In this document: piece by piece, positions 1 to 12,100 of the stretch
How the letters are laid out: every line of letters starts with the position of its first letter
Numbering within the stretch: position 1 is the first letter of the stretch
Assembly: GCA_951804985.1 (NCBI GenBank)
Contig: OX638135.1
Location: 67,406,507 to 67,470,506, forward strand
Length of the DNA: 64,000 nucleotides
From: Dryomyza anilis
Taxonomy: Eukaryota; Arthropoda; Insecta; Diptera; Dryomyzidae
Direction of reading: 5' to 3'
Translations under genes and position numbers: made by a program
The notes under the pieces: generated by a model
What the model was told of the DNA's origin: nothing
Databases searched by the model: none
The model's input: only the letters and a program-made list of their open reading frames with translations

Positions 1-78
1 AAAGATCGAAAAGATCGAAAAGATCGAAAAGATCGAAAAGATCGAAAAGATCGAAAAGATCGAAAAGATCGAAAAGAT
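1..78. repeat. Run of the GATCGAAAA variant unit at the left window edge
   Basis: About nine consecutive units carry G in place of the first A after GATC, before the array returns to the common unit. It is a local subfamily in which one substitution has spread through neighbouring units. A similar run lies at 1311 to 1442. Confidence 0.85.
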
Positions 79-1310
79 CAAAAAGATCAAAAAGATCAAA
101 AAGATCGATAAAATCAAAAAGATCAAAAAGATAAAAAAGATCAAAAAGATCGAAAAAATCATAAAGATCGAAAAGATCAAAAAGCTCAAAAAGATCGAAA
201 AGATCAAAAAGATCAGAAATACCAAAAAAATCAAACAGATCAATAAGATCAAAAAGATCAAAAAAATCAAAAAGATCAAAAAGATCAAAAAGATCAAAGA
301 GATCAAAGAGATCAAAAAGATTGAAAAGATCAGAAAGATAGAAAAGATCAAAAAGATCAGAAAGATCGAAAAAATCAAACAGATTGAAAAGATTAAAAAG
401 ATCGAAAAGATCAAAAAGATCAGAAAGGTCGATAAAATCAAGAAGATCGAAAAGATCAAAAAGATCAAAAAGATCAAAAAGATCAAAAAGATCAAAAAGA
501 TCAAAAAGATCAAAAAGATCAAAAAGATCAAAAAGATCAAAAAGATCAAAAAGATCAAAAAGATCAAAAAGATCAAAAAGATCAAAAAGATCAAAAAGAT
601 CAAAAAGATCAAAAAGATCAAAAAGATCAAAAAGATCAAAAAGATCAAAAAGATCAAAAAGATCAAAAAGATCAAAAAAATCAAAAAGATCAAAAAGATC
701 AAAAAGATCAAAGAGATCAAAGAGATCAAAAAGATTGAAAAGATCAGAAAGATAGAAAAGATCAAAAAGATCAGAAAGATCGAAAAAATCAAACAGATTG
801 AAAAGATTAAAAAGATCGAAAAGATCAAAAAGATCAGAAAGGTCGATAAAATCAAGAAGATCGAAAAGATCAAAAAGATCAAAAAGATCAAAAAGATCAA
901 AAAGATCAAAAAGATCAAAAAGATCAAAAAGATCAAAAAGATCAAAAAGATCAAAAAGATCAAAAAGATCAAAAAGATCAAAAAGATCAAAAAGATCAAA
1001 AAGATCAAAAAGATCAAAAAGATCGAAAAGATCAAAAAGATCAGAAAGGTCGATAAAATCAAGAAGATCAAAAAGATCAAAAAGATCAAAAAGATCAAAA
1101 AGATCAAAAAGATCAAAAAGATCAAAAAGATCAAAAAGATCAAAAAGATCAAAAAGATCAAAAAGATCAAAAAGATCAAAAAGATCAAAAAGATCAAAAA
1201 GATCAAAAAGATCAAAAAGATCAAAAAGATCAAAAAGATCAAAAAGATCAAAAAGATCAAAAAGATCAAAAAGATCAAAAAGATCAAAAAGATCAAAAAG
1301 ATTGAAAAGA

Positions 1311-1442
1311 ACGAAAAGATCAAAAAGATCGAAAAGATCGAAAAGATCGAAAAGATCGAAAAGATCGAAAAGATCGAAAAGATCGAAAAGATCGAAAAGA
1401 TCGAAAAGATCGAAAAGATCGAAAAGATCGAAAAGATCGAAA
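1311..1442. repeat. Second run of the GATCGAAAA variant unit
   Basis: About thirteen consecutive GATCGAAAA units follow one AACGAAAA unit and one common unit. The DNA that follows (GATCGATAAAATC, then GATAAAAAAGATC) matches what follows the run at position 1, so the two runs are copies of one larger block about 1.36 kb apart. Confidence 0.8.
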
Positions 1443-3222
1443 AGATCAAAAAGATCAAAAAGATCGATAAAATCAAAAAGATCAAAAAGATAAAAAAGAT
1501 CAAAAAGATCGAAAAAATCATAAAGATCGAAAAGATCAAAAAGCTCAAAAAGATCGAAAAGATCAAAAAGATCAGAAATACCAAAAAAATCAAACAGATC
1601 AAAAAGATCAAAAAGATCAAAAAGATCAAAAAGATCAAAAAGATCAAAAAGATCAAAAAGATCAAAAAGATCAAAAAGATCAAAGAGATCAAAGAGATCA
1701 AAGAGATCAAAGAGATCAAAAAGATTGAAAAGATCAGAAAGATAGAAAAGATCAAAAAGATCAGAAAGATCGAAAAAATCAAACAGATTGAAAAGATTAA
1801 AAAGATCGAAAAGATCAAAAAGATCAGAAAGGTCGATAAAATCAAGAAGATCGAAAAGATCAAAAAGATCAAAAAGATCAGAAAGATCGAAAAAATCAAA
1901 CAGATTGAAAAGATTAAAAAGATCGAAAAGATCAAAAAGATCAAAAAGATCAAAATGATCAAAAAGATCAAAAAGATCAAAAAGATCAAAAAGATCAAAA
2001 AGATCAAAAAGATCAAAAAGATCAAAAAGATCAAAAAGATCAAAAAGATCAAAAAGATCAAAAAGATCAAAAAGATCAAAAAGATCAAAAAGATCAAAAA
2101 GATCAAAAAGATCAAAAAGATCAAAAAGATCAAAAAGATCAAAAAGATCAAAAAGATCAAAAAGATCAAAAAGATCAAAAAGATCAAAAAGATCAAAAAG
2201 ATCAAAAAGATCAAAAAGATCAAAAAGATCAAAAAGATCAAAAAGATCAAAAAGATCAAAAAGATCAAAAAGATCAAAAAGATCAAAAAGATCAAAAAGA
2301 TCAAAAAGATCAAAAAGATCAAAAAGATCAAAAAGATCAAAAAGATCAAAAGATCAAAAAGATCAAAAAGATCAAAAAGATCAAAAAGATCAAAAAGATC
2401 AAAAAGATCAAAAAGATCAAAAAGATCAAAAAGATCAAAAAGATCAAAAAGATCAAAAAGATCAAAAAGATCAAAAAGATCAAAAAGATCAAAAAGATCA
2501 AAAAGATCAAAAAGATCAAAAAGATCAAAAAGACCAAAAAGATCAAAAAGATCAAAAAGATCAAAAAGATCAAAAAGATCAAAAAGATCAAAAAGATCAA
2601 AAAGATCAACAAGATCAACAAGATCAAAAAGATCAAAAAGATCAAAAAGATCAAAAAGATCAAAAAGATCAAAAAGATCAAAAAGATCAAAAAGATCAAA
2701 AAGATCAAAAAGATCAAAAAGATCAAAAAGATCAAAAAGATCAAAAAGATCAAAAAGATCAAAAAGATCAAAAAGATCAAAAAGATCAAAAAGATCAAAA
2801 AGATCAAAAAGATCAAAAAGATCAAAAAGATCAAAAAGATCAAAAAGATCAAAAAGATCAAAAAGATCAAAAAGATCAAAGAGATCAAAAAGATCAAAAA
2901 GATCAAAAAGATCAAAAAGATCAAAAAGATCAAAAAGATCAAAAAGATCAAAAAGATCAAAAAGATTAAAAAGATCAAAAAGATCAAAAAGATCAAAAAG
3001 ATCAAAAAGATCAAAAAGATCAAAAAGATCAAAAAGATCAAAAAGATCAAAAGGATCAAAAAGATCAAAAAGATCAAAAAGATCAAAAAGATCAAAAAGA
3101 TCAAAAAGATCAAAAAGATCAAAAAGATCAAAAAGATCAAAAAGATCAAAAAGATCAAAAAGATCAAAAAGATCAAAAAGATCAAAAAGATCAAAAAGAT
3201 CAAAAAGATCAAAAAGATCAAA

Positions 3223-3300
3223 ATGATCCAAAAAGATCCAAAAGATCCAAAAGATCGAAAAAATCAAAAAGATCAAAAATACGAAAAAGATCGAAAAGAT
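3223..3300 (+). repeat. Higher-order marker block (ATGATCC type), first copy
   Basis: This block opens with ATGATCC, has three successive GATCC-containing units, then GATCGAAAAAATC and AAATACGAAAAAGATCG. Full copies begin at 3223, 9121, 9932, 10671, 12184, 13094, 13833 and 20467, and shortened relatives lie near 24,615 and 25,045. One unit is 10 bp long (GATCCAAAAA), so the block moves the 9-bp phase. That is why open frames switch from one tripeptide to another here. Confidence 0.85.
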
Positions 3301-4037
3301 CAAAAAGATCAAAAAGATCAAAAAGATCAAAAAGATCAAAAAGATCAAAAAGATCAAAAAGATCAAAAAGATCAAAAAGATCAAAAAGATCAAAAAGATC
3401 AAAAAGATCAAAAAGATCAAAAAGATCAAAAAGATCAAAAAGATCAAAAAGATCAAAAAGATCAAAAAGATCAAAAAGATCAAAAAGATCAAAAAGATCA
3501 AAAAGATCAAAAAGATCAAAAAGATCAAAAAGATCAAAAAGATCAAAAAGATCAAAAAGATCAAAAAGATCAAAAAGATCAAAAAGATCAAAAAGATCAA
3601 AAAGATCAAAAAGATCAAAAAGATCAAAAAGATCAAAAAGATCAAAAAGATCAAAAAGATCAAAAAGATCAAAAAGATCAAAAAGATCAAAAAGATCAAA
3701 AAGATCAAAAAGATCAAAAAGATCAAAAAGATCAAAAAGATCAAAAAGATCAAAAAGATCAAAAAGATCAAAAAGATCAAAAAGATCAAAAAGATCAAAA
3801 AGATCAAAAAGATCAAAAAGATCAAAAAGATCAAAAAGATCAAAAAGATCAAAAAGATCAAAAAGATCAAAAAGATCAAAAAGATCAAAAAGATCAAAAA
3901 GATCAAAAAGATCAAAAAGATCAAAAAGATCAAAAAGATCAAAAAGATCAAAAAGATCAAAAAGATCAAAAAGATCAAAAAGATCAAAAAGGTCAAAAAG
4001 ATCAAAAAGATCAAAAAGATCAAAAATATCAAAAAGA

Positions 4038-5370
4038 TCAAAAAGAACAAAAGATCAAAGGAACGAAAAGATCGAAAAGATCGAAAAGATCGAAAAGATC
4101 TAAAAGATCAAAAAGATCAAAAAGATCAAAAAGATCGATAAAATCAAAAAGATCAAAAAGATCAAAAAGATAAAAAAGATCAAAAAGATCGAAAAAATCA
4201 TAAAGATCGAAAAGATCAATAAGATCGAAAAGATCAAAAAGATCAGAAATACCAAAAAAATCAAACAGAACAAAAAGATCAAAAAGATCAAAAAGATCAA
4301 AGAGATCAAAGAGATCAAAGAGATCAAAGAGATCAAAAAGATTGAAAAGATCAGAAAGATAGAAAAGATCAAAAAGATCAGAAAGGTCGATAAAATCAAT
4401 AAGATCGAAAAGATCGAAAAGATCAAAAAGATCGATAAAATCAAAAAGATCAAAAAGATCAAAAAGATAAAAAAGATCAAAAAGATCGAAAAAATCATAA
4501 AGATCGAAAAGATCAAAAAGATCAAAAAGATCAAAAAGATCGAAAAGATCAAAAAGATCAGAAATACCAAAAAAATCAAAAAGATCAAAAAGATCAAAAA
4601 GATCAAAGAGATCAAAGAGATCAAAGAGATCAAAGAGATCAAAGAGATCAAAAAGATCAAAAATATTGAAAAGATCAGAAAGATAGAAAAGATCAAAAAG
4701 ATCAGAAAGGTCGATAAAATCAATAAGATCGAAAAGATCGAAAAGATCAAAAAGATCAAAAAGATCGATAAAATCAAAAAGATCAAAAAGATCAAAAAGA
4801 TCGAAAAAATCATAAAGATCGAAAAGATCAAAAAGATCAAAAAGATCGAAAAGATCAAAAAGATCCGAAATACCAAAAAAATCAAAAAGATCAAAAAGAT
4901 CAAAAAGATGAAAAAGATCAAAGAGATCAAAGAGATCAAAGAGATCAAAGAGATCAAAGAGATCAAAGAGATCAAAGAGATCAAAGAGATCAAAGAGATC
5001 AAAAAGATCAAAAAGATTGAAAAGATCAGAAAGATAGAAAAGATCAAAAAGATCAGAAAGGTCGATAAAATCAATAAGATCGAAAAGATCGAAATGATCA
5101 AAAAGATCGAAAAGATCAAAAAGATCGAAAAAATAAAAAAGATCAGAAAGATCGAAGAAAATCAAACAGATTGAAAAGATTAAAAAGATCGAAAAGATCA
5201 AAAAGATCAGAAAGGTCGATAAAATCAAGAAGATCGAAAAGATCGAAAAGATCAAAAAGATCAAAAAGATCAGAAAGATCGAAAAAATCAAACAGATTGA
5301 AAAGATTAATAAGATCGAAAAGATCAAAAAGATCGAAAAGATCAAAAAGATCAAAAAGATCAAAATGATC
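4038..5370. repeat. Variant-rich segment of the array
   Basis: This part holds dense clusters of GATCGATAAAATC, GATAAAAAAGATC, GAAATACC, GATCAAAGA runs and GATTGAAAAGATC. The same succession is repeated about three times (near 4,130, 4,430 and 4,760), giving a local period near 320 bp. It resembles the variant-rich heads of the blocks between 19 and 32 kb and probably shares ancestry with them. Confidence 0.7.
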
Positions 5371-6048
5371 AAAAAGATCAAAAAGATCAAAAAGATCAAA
5401 AAGATCAAAAAGATCAAAAAGATCAAAAAGATCAAAAAGATCAAAAAGATCAAAAAGATCAAAAAGATCAAAAAGATCAAAAAGATCAAAAAGATCAAAA
5501 AGATCAAAAAGATCAAAAAGATCAAAAAGATCAAAAAGATCAAAAAGATCAAAAAGATCAAAAAGATCAAAAAGATCAAAAAGATCAAAAAGATCAAAAA
5601 GATCAAAAAGATCAAAAAGATCAAAAAGATCAAAAAGATCAAAAAGATCAAAAAGATCAAAAAGATCAAAAAGATCAAAAAGATCAAAAAGATCAAAAAG
5701 ATCAAAAAGATCAAAAAGATCAAAAAGATCAAAAAGATCAAAAAGATCAAAAAGATCAAAAAGATCAAAAAGATCAAAAAGATCAAAAAGATCAAAAAGA
5801 TCAAAAAGATCAAAAAGATCAAAAAGATCAAAAAGATCAAAAAGATCAAAAAGATCAAAAAGATCAAAAAGATCAAAAAGATCAAAAAGATCAAAAAGAT
5901 CAAAAAGATCAAAAAAATCAAAAAGATCAAAAAGATCAGAAAGGTCGATAAAATCAAGAAGATCGAAAAGATCAAAAAGATCAAAAAGATCAGAAAGATC
6001 GAAAAAATCAAACAGATTGAAAAGATTAAAAAGATCAAAAAGATCCAA

Positions 6049-6475
6049 AATGATCAAAAAGATTAAAAAGATCCAAAAGATCAAAAAGATCGAAAAAATC
6101 AAAAAGATCAAAAATATCAAAAAGATCAAAAAGATCAAAAAGATCAAAAAGATCAAAAAGATCAAAAAGATCAAAAAGATCAAAAAGATCAAAAAGATCA
6201 AAAAGATCAAAAAGATCAAAAAGATCAAAAAGATCAAAAAGATCAAAAAGATCAAAAAGATCAAAAAGATCAAAAAGATCAAAAAGATCAAAAAGATCAA
6301 AAAGATCAAAAAGATCAAAAAGATCAAAAAGATCAAAAAGATCAAAAAGATCAAATAGATCAAATAGATCAAAAAGAACGAAAAGATCCACAAGATCGAA
6401 AAGATCAAAAATACGAAAAAGATCGAAAAAATCAAAAAGATCGAAAAAATAAAAAATATTAAAAAGATCGAAAAG
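6049..6475. repeat. Marker block with AAATAGATC and AATAAAAAATATT motifs
   Basis: This block opens with AAAATGATCAAAAAGATTAA, has a uniform run in the middle, and closes with two GATCAAATA units, GAACGAAAAGATC, an AAATACG unit and GAAAAAATAAAAAATATT. Closing motifs recur near 8,755, 16,416, 17,828 and 25,447. Opening motifs recur near 7,977, 8,067, 15,940 and 17,427. It forms a second family of higher-order blocks, distinct from the ATGATCC family, interleaved between 6 and 26 kb. Confidence 0.75.
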
Positions 6476-9120
6476 ATCAAAAAGATCAAAAAGATCAAAA
6501 AGATCAAAAAGATCAAAAAGATCAAAAAGATCAAAAAGATCAAAAAGATCAAAAAGATCAAAAAGATCAAAAAGATCAAAAACATCAAAAAGATCAAAAA
6601 GATCAAAAAGATCAAAAAGATCAAAAAGATCAAAAAGATCAAAAAGATCAAAAAGATCAAAAAGATCAAAAAGATCAAAAAGATCAAAAAGATCAAAAAG
6701 ATCAAAAAGATCAAAAAGATCAAAAAGATCAAAAAGATCAAAAAGATCAAAAAGATCAAAAAGATCAAAAAGATCAAAAAGATCAAAAAGATCAAAAAGA
6801 TCAAAAAGATCAAAAAGATCAAAAAGATCAAAAAGATCAAAAAGATCAAAAAGATCAAAAAGATCAAAAAGATCAAAAAGATCAAAAAGATCAAAAAGAT
6901 CAAAAAGATCAAAAAGATCAAAAAGATCAAAAAGATCAAAAAGATCAAAAAGATCAAAAAGATCAAAAAGATCAAAAAGATCAAAAAGATCAAAAAGATC
7001 AAAAAGATCAAAAAGATCAAAAAGATCAAAAAGATCAAAAAGATCAAAAAGATCAAAAAGATCAAAAAGATCAAAAAGATCAAAAAGATCAAAAAGATCA
7101 AAAAGATCAAAAAGATCAAAGAGATCAAAAAGATCAAAAAGATCAAAAAGATCAAAAAGATCAAAAAGATCAAAAAGATCAAAAAGATCAAAAAGATCAA
7201 AAAGATCAAAAAGATCAAAAAGATCAAAAAGATCAAAAAGATCAAAAAGATCAAAAAGATCAAAAAGATCAAAAAGATCAAAAAGATCAAAAAGATCAAA
7301 AAGATCAAAAAGATCAAAAAGATCAAAAAGATCAAAAAGATCAAAAAGATCAAAAAGATCAAAAAGATCAAAAAGATCAAAAAGATCAAAAAGATCAAAA
7401 AGATCAAAAAGATCAAAAAGATCAAAAAGATCAAAAAGATCAAATAGATCAAAAAGATCAAAAAGATCAAAAAGATCAAAAAGATCAAAAAGATCAAAAA
7501 GATCAAAAAGATCAAAAAGATCAAAAAGATCAAAAAGATCAAAAAGATCAAAAAGATCAAAAAGATCAAAAAGATCAAAAAGATCAAAAAGATCAAAAAG
7601 ATCAAAAAGATCAAAAAGATCAAAAAGATCAAAAAGATCAAAAAAATCAAAAAGATCAAAAAGATCAAAAAGATCAAAAAGATCAAAAAGATCAAAAAGA
7701 TCAAAAAGATCAAAAAGATCAAAAAGATCAAAAAGATCAAAAAGATCAAAAAGATCAAAAAGATCAAAAAGATCAAAAAGATCAAAAAGATCAAAAAGAT
7801 CAAAAAGATCAAAAAGATCAAAAAGATCAAAAAGATCAAAAAAATCAAAAAGATCAAAAAGATCAGAAAGGTCGATAAAATCAAGAAGATCGAAAAGATC
7901 AAAAAGATCAAAAAGATCAGAAAGATCGAAAAAATCAAACAGATTGAAAAGATTAAAAAGATCAAAAAGATCCAAAATGATCAAAAAGATTAAAAAGATC
8001 CAAAAGATCAAAAAGATCGAAAAAATCAAACAGATTGAAAAGATTAAAAAGATCAAAAAGATCCAAAATGATCAAAAAGATTAAAAAGATCCAAAACATC
8101 AAAAAGATCGAAAAAATCAAAAAGATCAAAAATATCAAAAAGATCAAAAAGATCAAAAAGATCAAAAAGATCAAAAAGATCAAAAAGATCAAAAAGATCA
8201 AAAAGATCAAAAAGATCAAAAAGATCAAAAAGATCAAAAAGATCAAAAAGATCAAAAAGATCAAAAAGATCAAAAAGATCAAAAAGATCAAAAAGATCAA
8301 AAAGATCAAAAAGATCAAAAAGATCAAAAAGATCAAAAAGATCAAAAAGATCAAAAAGATCAAAAAGATCAAAAAGATCAAAAAGATCAAAAAGATCAAA
8401 AAGATCAAAAAGATCAAAAAGATCAAAAAGATCAAAAAGATCAAAAAGATCAAAAAGATCAAAAAGATCAAAAAGATCAAAAAGATCAAAAAGATCAAAA
8501 AGATCAAAAAGATCAAAAAGATCAAAAAGATCAAAAAGATCAAAAAGATCAAAAAGATGAAAAAGATCAAAAAGATCAAAAAGATCAAAAAGATCAAAAA
8601 GATCAAAAAGATCAAAAAGATCAAAAAGATCAAAAAGATCAAAAAGATCAAAAAGATCAAAAAGATCAAAAAGATCAAAAAGATCAAAAAGATCAAAAAG
8701 ATCAAAAAGATCAAAAAGATCAAAAAGATCAAAAAGATCAAAAAGATCAAAAAGATCAAATAGATCAAAAAGAACGAAAAGATCAACAAGATCGAAAAGA
8801 TCAAAAATACGAAAAAGATCGAAAAAATCAAAAAGATCGAAAAAATAAAAAATATTAAAAAGATCGAAAAGATCAAAAAGATCAAAAAGATTAAAAAGAT
8901 CAAAAAGATCAAAAAGATCAAAAAGATCAAAAAGATCAAAAAGATCAAAAAGATCAAAAAGATCAAAAAGATCAAAAAGATCAAAAAGATCAAAAAGATC
9001 AAAAAGATCAAAAAGATCAAAAAGATCAAAAAGATCAAAAAGATCAAAAAGATCAAAAAGATCAAAAAGATCAAAAAGATCAAAAAGATCAAAAAGATCA
9101 AAAAGATCAAAAAGATCAAA

Positions 9121-12100
9121 ATGATCCAAAAAGATCCAAAAGATCCAAAAGATCGAAAAAATCAAAAAGATCAAAAATACGAAAAAGATCGAAAAGATCA
9201 AAAAGATCAAAAAGATCAAAAAGATCAAAAAGATCAAAAAGATCAAAAAGATCAAAAAGATCAAAAAGATCAAAAAGATCAAAAAGATCAAAAAGATCAA
9301 AAAGATCAAAAAGATCAAAAAGATCAAAAAGATCAAAAAGATCAAAAAGATCAAAAAGATCAAAAAGATCAAAAAGATCAAAAAGATCAAAAAGATCAAA
9401 AAGATCAAAAAGATCAAAAAGATCAAAAAGATCAAAAAGATCAAAAAGATCAAAAAGATCAAAAAGATCAAAAAGATCAAAAAGATCAAAAAGATCAAAA
9501 AGATCAAAAAGATCAAAAAGATCAAAAAGATCAAAAAGATCAAAAAGATCAAAAAGATCAAAAAGATCAAAAAGATCAAAAAGATCAAAAAGATCAAAAA
9601 GATCAAAAAGATCAAAAAGATCAAAAAGATCAAAAAGATCAAAAAGATCAAAAAGATCAAAAAGATCAAAAAGATCAAAAAGATCAAAAAGATCAAAAAG
9701 ATCAAAAAGATCAAAAAGATCAAAAAGATCAAAAAGATCAAAAAGATCAAAAAGATCAAAGAGATCAAAGAGATCAAAGAGATCAAAGAGATCAAAAAGA
9801 TCAAAAAGATCAAAAAGATCAAAAAGATCAAAAAGATCAAAAAGATCAAAAAGATCAAAAAGATCAAAAAGATCAAAAAGATCAAAAAGATCAAAAAGAT
9901 CAAAAAGATCAAAAAGATCAAAAAGATCAAAATGATCCAAAAAGATCCAAAAGATCCAAAAGATCGAAAAAATCAAAAAGATCAAAAATACGAAAAAGAT
10001 CGAAAAGATCAAAAAGATCAAAAAGATCAAAAAGATCAAAAAGATCAAAAAGATCAAAAAGATCAAAAAGATCAAAAAGATCAAAAAGATCAAAAAGATC
10101 AAAAAGATCAAAAAGATCAAAAAGATCAAAAAGATCAAAAAGATCAAAAAGATCAAAAAGATCAAAAAGATCAAAAAGATCAAAAAGATCAAAAAGATCA
10201 AAAAGATCAAAAAGATCAAAAAGATCAAAAAGATCAAAGAGATCAAAAAGATCAAAAAGATCAAAAAGATCAAAAAGATCAAAAAGATCAAAAAGATCAA
10301 AAAGATCAAAAAGATCAAAAAGATCAAAAAGATCAAAAAGATCAAAAAGATCAAAAAGATCAAAAAGATCAAAAAGATCAAAAAGATCAAAAAGATCAAA
10401 AAGATCAAAAAGATCAAAAAGATCAAAAAGATCAAAAAGATCAAAAAGATCAAAAAGATCAAAGAGATCAAAGAGATCAAAGAGATCAAAAAGATCAAAA
10501 AGATCAAAAAGATCAAAAAGATCAGAAAGATCAAAAAGATCAAAAAGATCAAAAAGATCAAAAAGATCAAAAAGATCAAAAAGATCAAAAAGATCAAAAA
10601 GATCAAAAAGATCAAAAAGATCAAAAAGATCAAAAAGATCAAAAAGATCAAAAAGATCAAAAAGATCAAAATGATCCAAAAAGATCCAAAAGATCCAAAA
10701 GATCGAAAAAATCAAAAAGATCAAAAATACGAAAAAGATCGAAAAGATCAAAAAGATCAAAAAGATCAAAAAGATCAAAAAGATCAAAAAGATCAAAAAG
10801 ATCAAAAAGATCAAAAAGATCAAAAAGATCAAAAAGATCAAAAAGATCAAAAAGATCAAAAAGATCAAAAAGATCAAAAAGATCAAAAAGATCAAAAAGA
10901 TCAAAAAGATCAAAAAGATCAAAAAGATCAACAAGATCAACAAGATCAACAAGATCAAAAAGATCAAAAAGATCAAAAAGATCAAAAAGATCAAAAAGAT
11001 CAAAAAGATCAAAAAGATCAAAAAGATCAAAAAGATCAAAAAGATCAAAAAGATCAAAAAGATCAAAAAGATCAAAAAGATCAAAAAGATCAAAAAGATC
11101 AAAAAGATCAAAAAGATCAAAAAGATCAAAAAGATCAAAAAGATCAAAAAGATCAAAAAGATCAAAAAGATCAAAGAGATCAAAAAGATCAAAAAGATCA
11201 AAAAGATCAAAAAGATCAAAAAGATCAAAAAGATCAAAAAGATCAAAAAGATCAAAAAGATCAAAAAGATCAAAAAGATCAAAAAGATCAAAAAGATCAA
11301 AAAGATCAAAAAGATCAAAAAGATCAAAAAGATCAAAAAGATCAAAAAGATCAAAAAGATCAAAAAGATCAAAAAGATCAAAAAGATCAAAAAGATCAAA
11401 AAGATCAAAAAGATCAAAAAGATCAAAAAGATCAAAAAGATCAAAAAGATCAAAAAGATCAAAAAGATCAAAAAGATCAAAAAGATCAAAAAGATCAAAA
11501 AGATCAAAAAGATCAAAAAGATCAAAAAGATCAAAAAGATCAAAAAGATCAAAAAGATCAAAAAGATCAAAAAGATCAAAAAGATCAAAAAGATCAACAA
11601 GATCAACAAGATCAACAAGATCAAAAAGATCAAAAAGATCAAAAAGATCAAAAAGATCAAAAAGATCAAAAAGATCAAAAAGATCAAAAAGATCAAAAAG
11701 ATCAAAAAGATCAAAAAGATCAAAAAGATCAAAAAGATCAAAAAGATCAAAAAGATCAAAAAGATCAAAAAGATCAAAAAGATCAAAAAGATCAAAAAGA
11801 TCAAAAAGATCAAAAAGATCAAAAAGATCAAAAAGATCAAAGAGATCAAAAAGATCAAAAAGATCAAAAAGATCAAAAAGATCAAAAAGATCAAAAAGAT
11901 CAAAAAGATCAAAAAGATCAAAAAGATTAAAAAGATTAAAAAGATCAAAAAGATCAAAAAGATCAAAAAGATCAAAAAGATCAAAAAGATCAAAAAGATC
12001 AAAAAGATCAAAAAGATCAAAAAGATCAAAAAGATCAAAAAGATCAAAAAGATCAAAAAGATCAAAAAGATCAAAAAGATCAAAAAGATCAAAAAGATCA

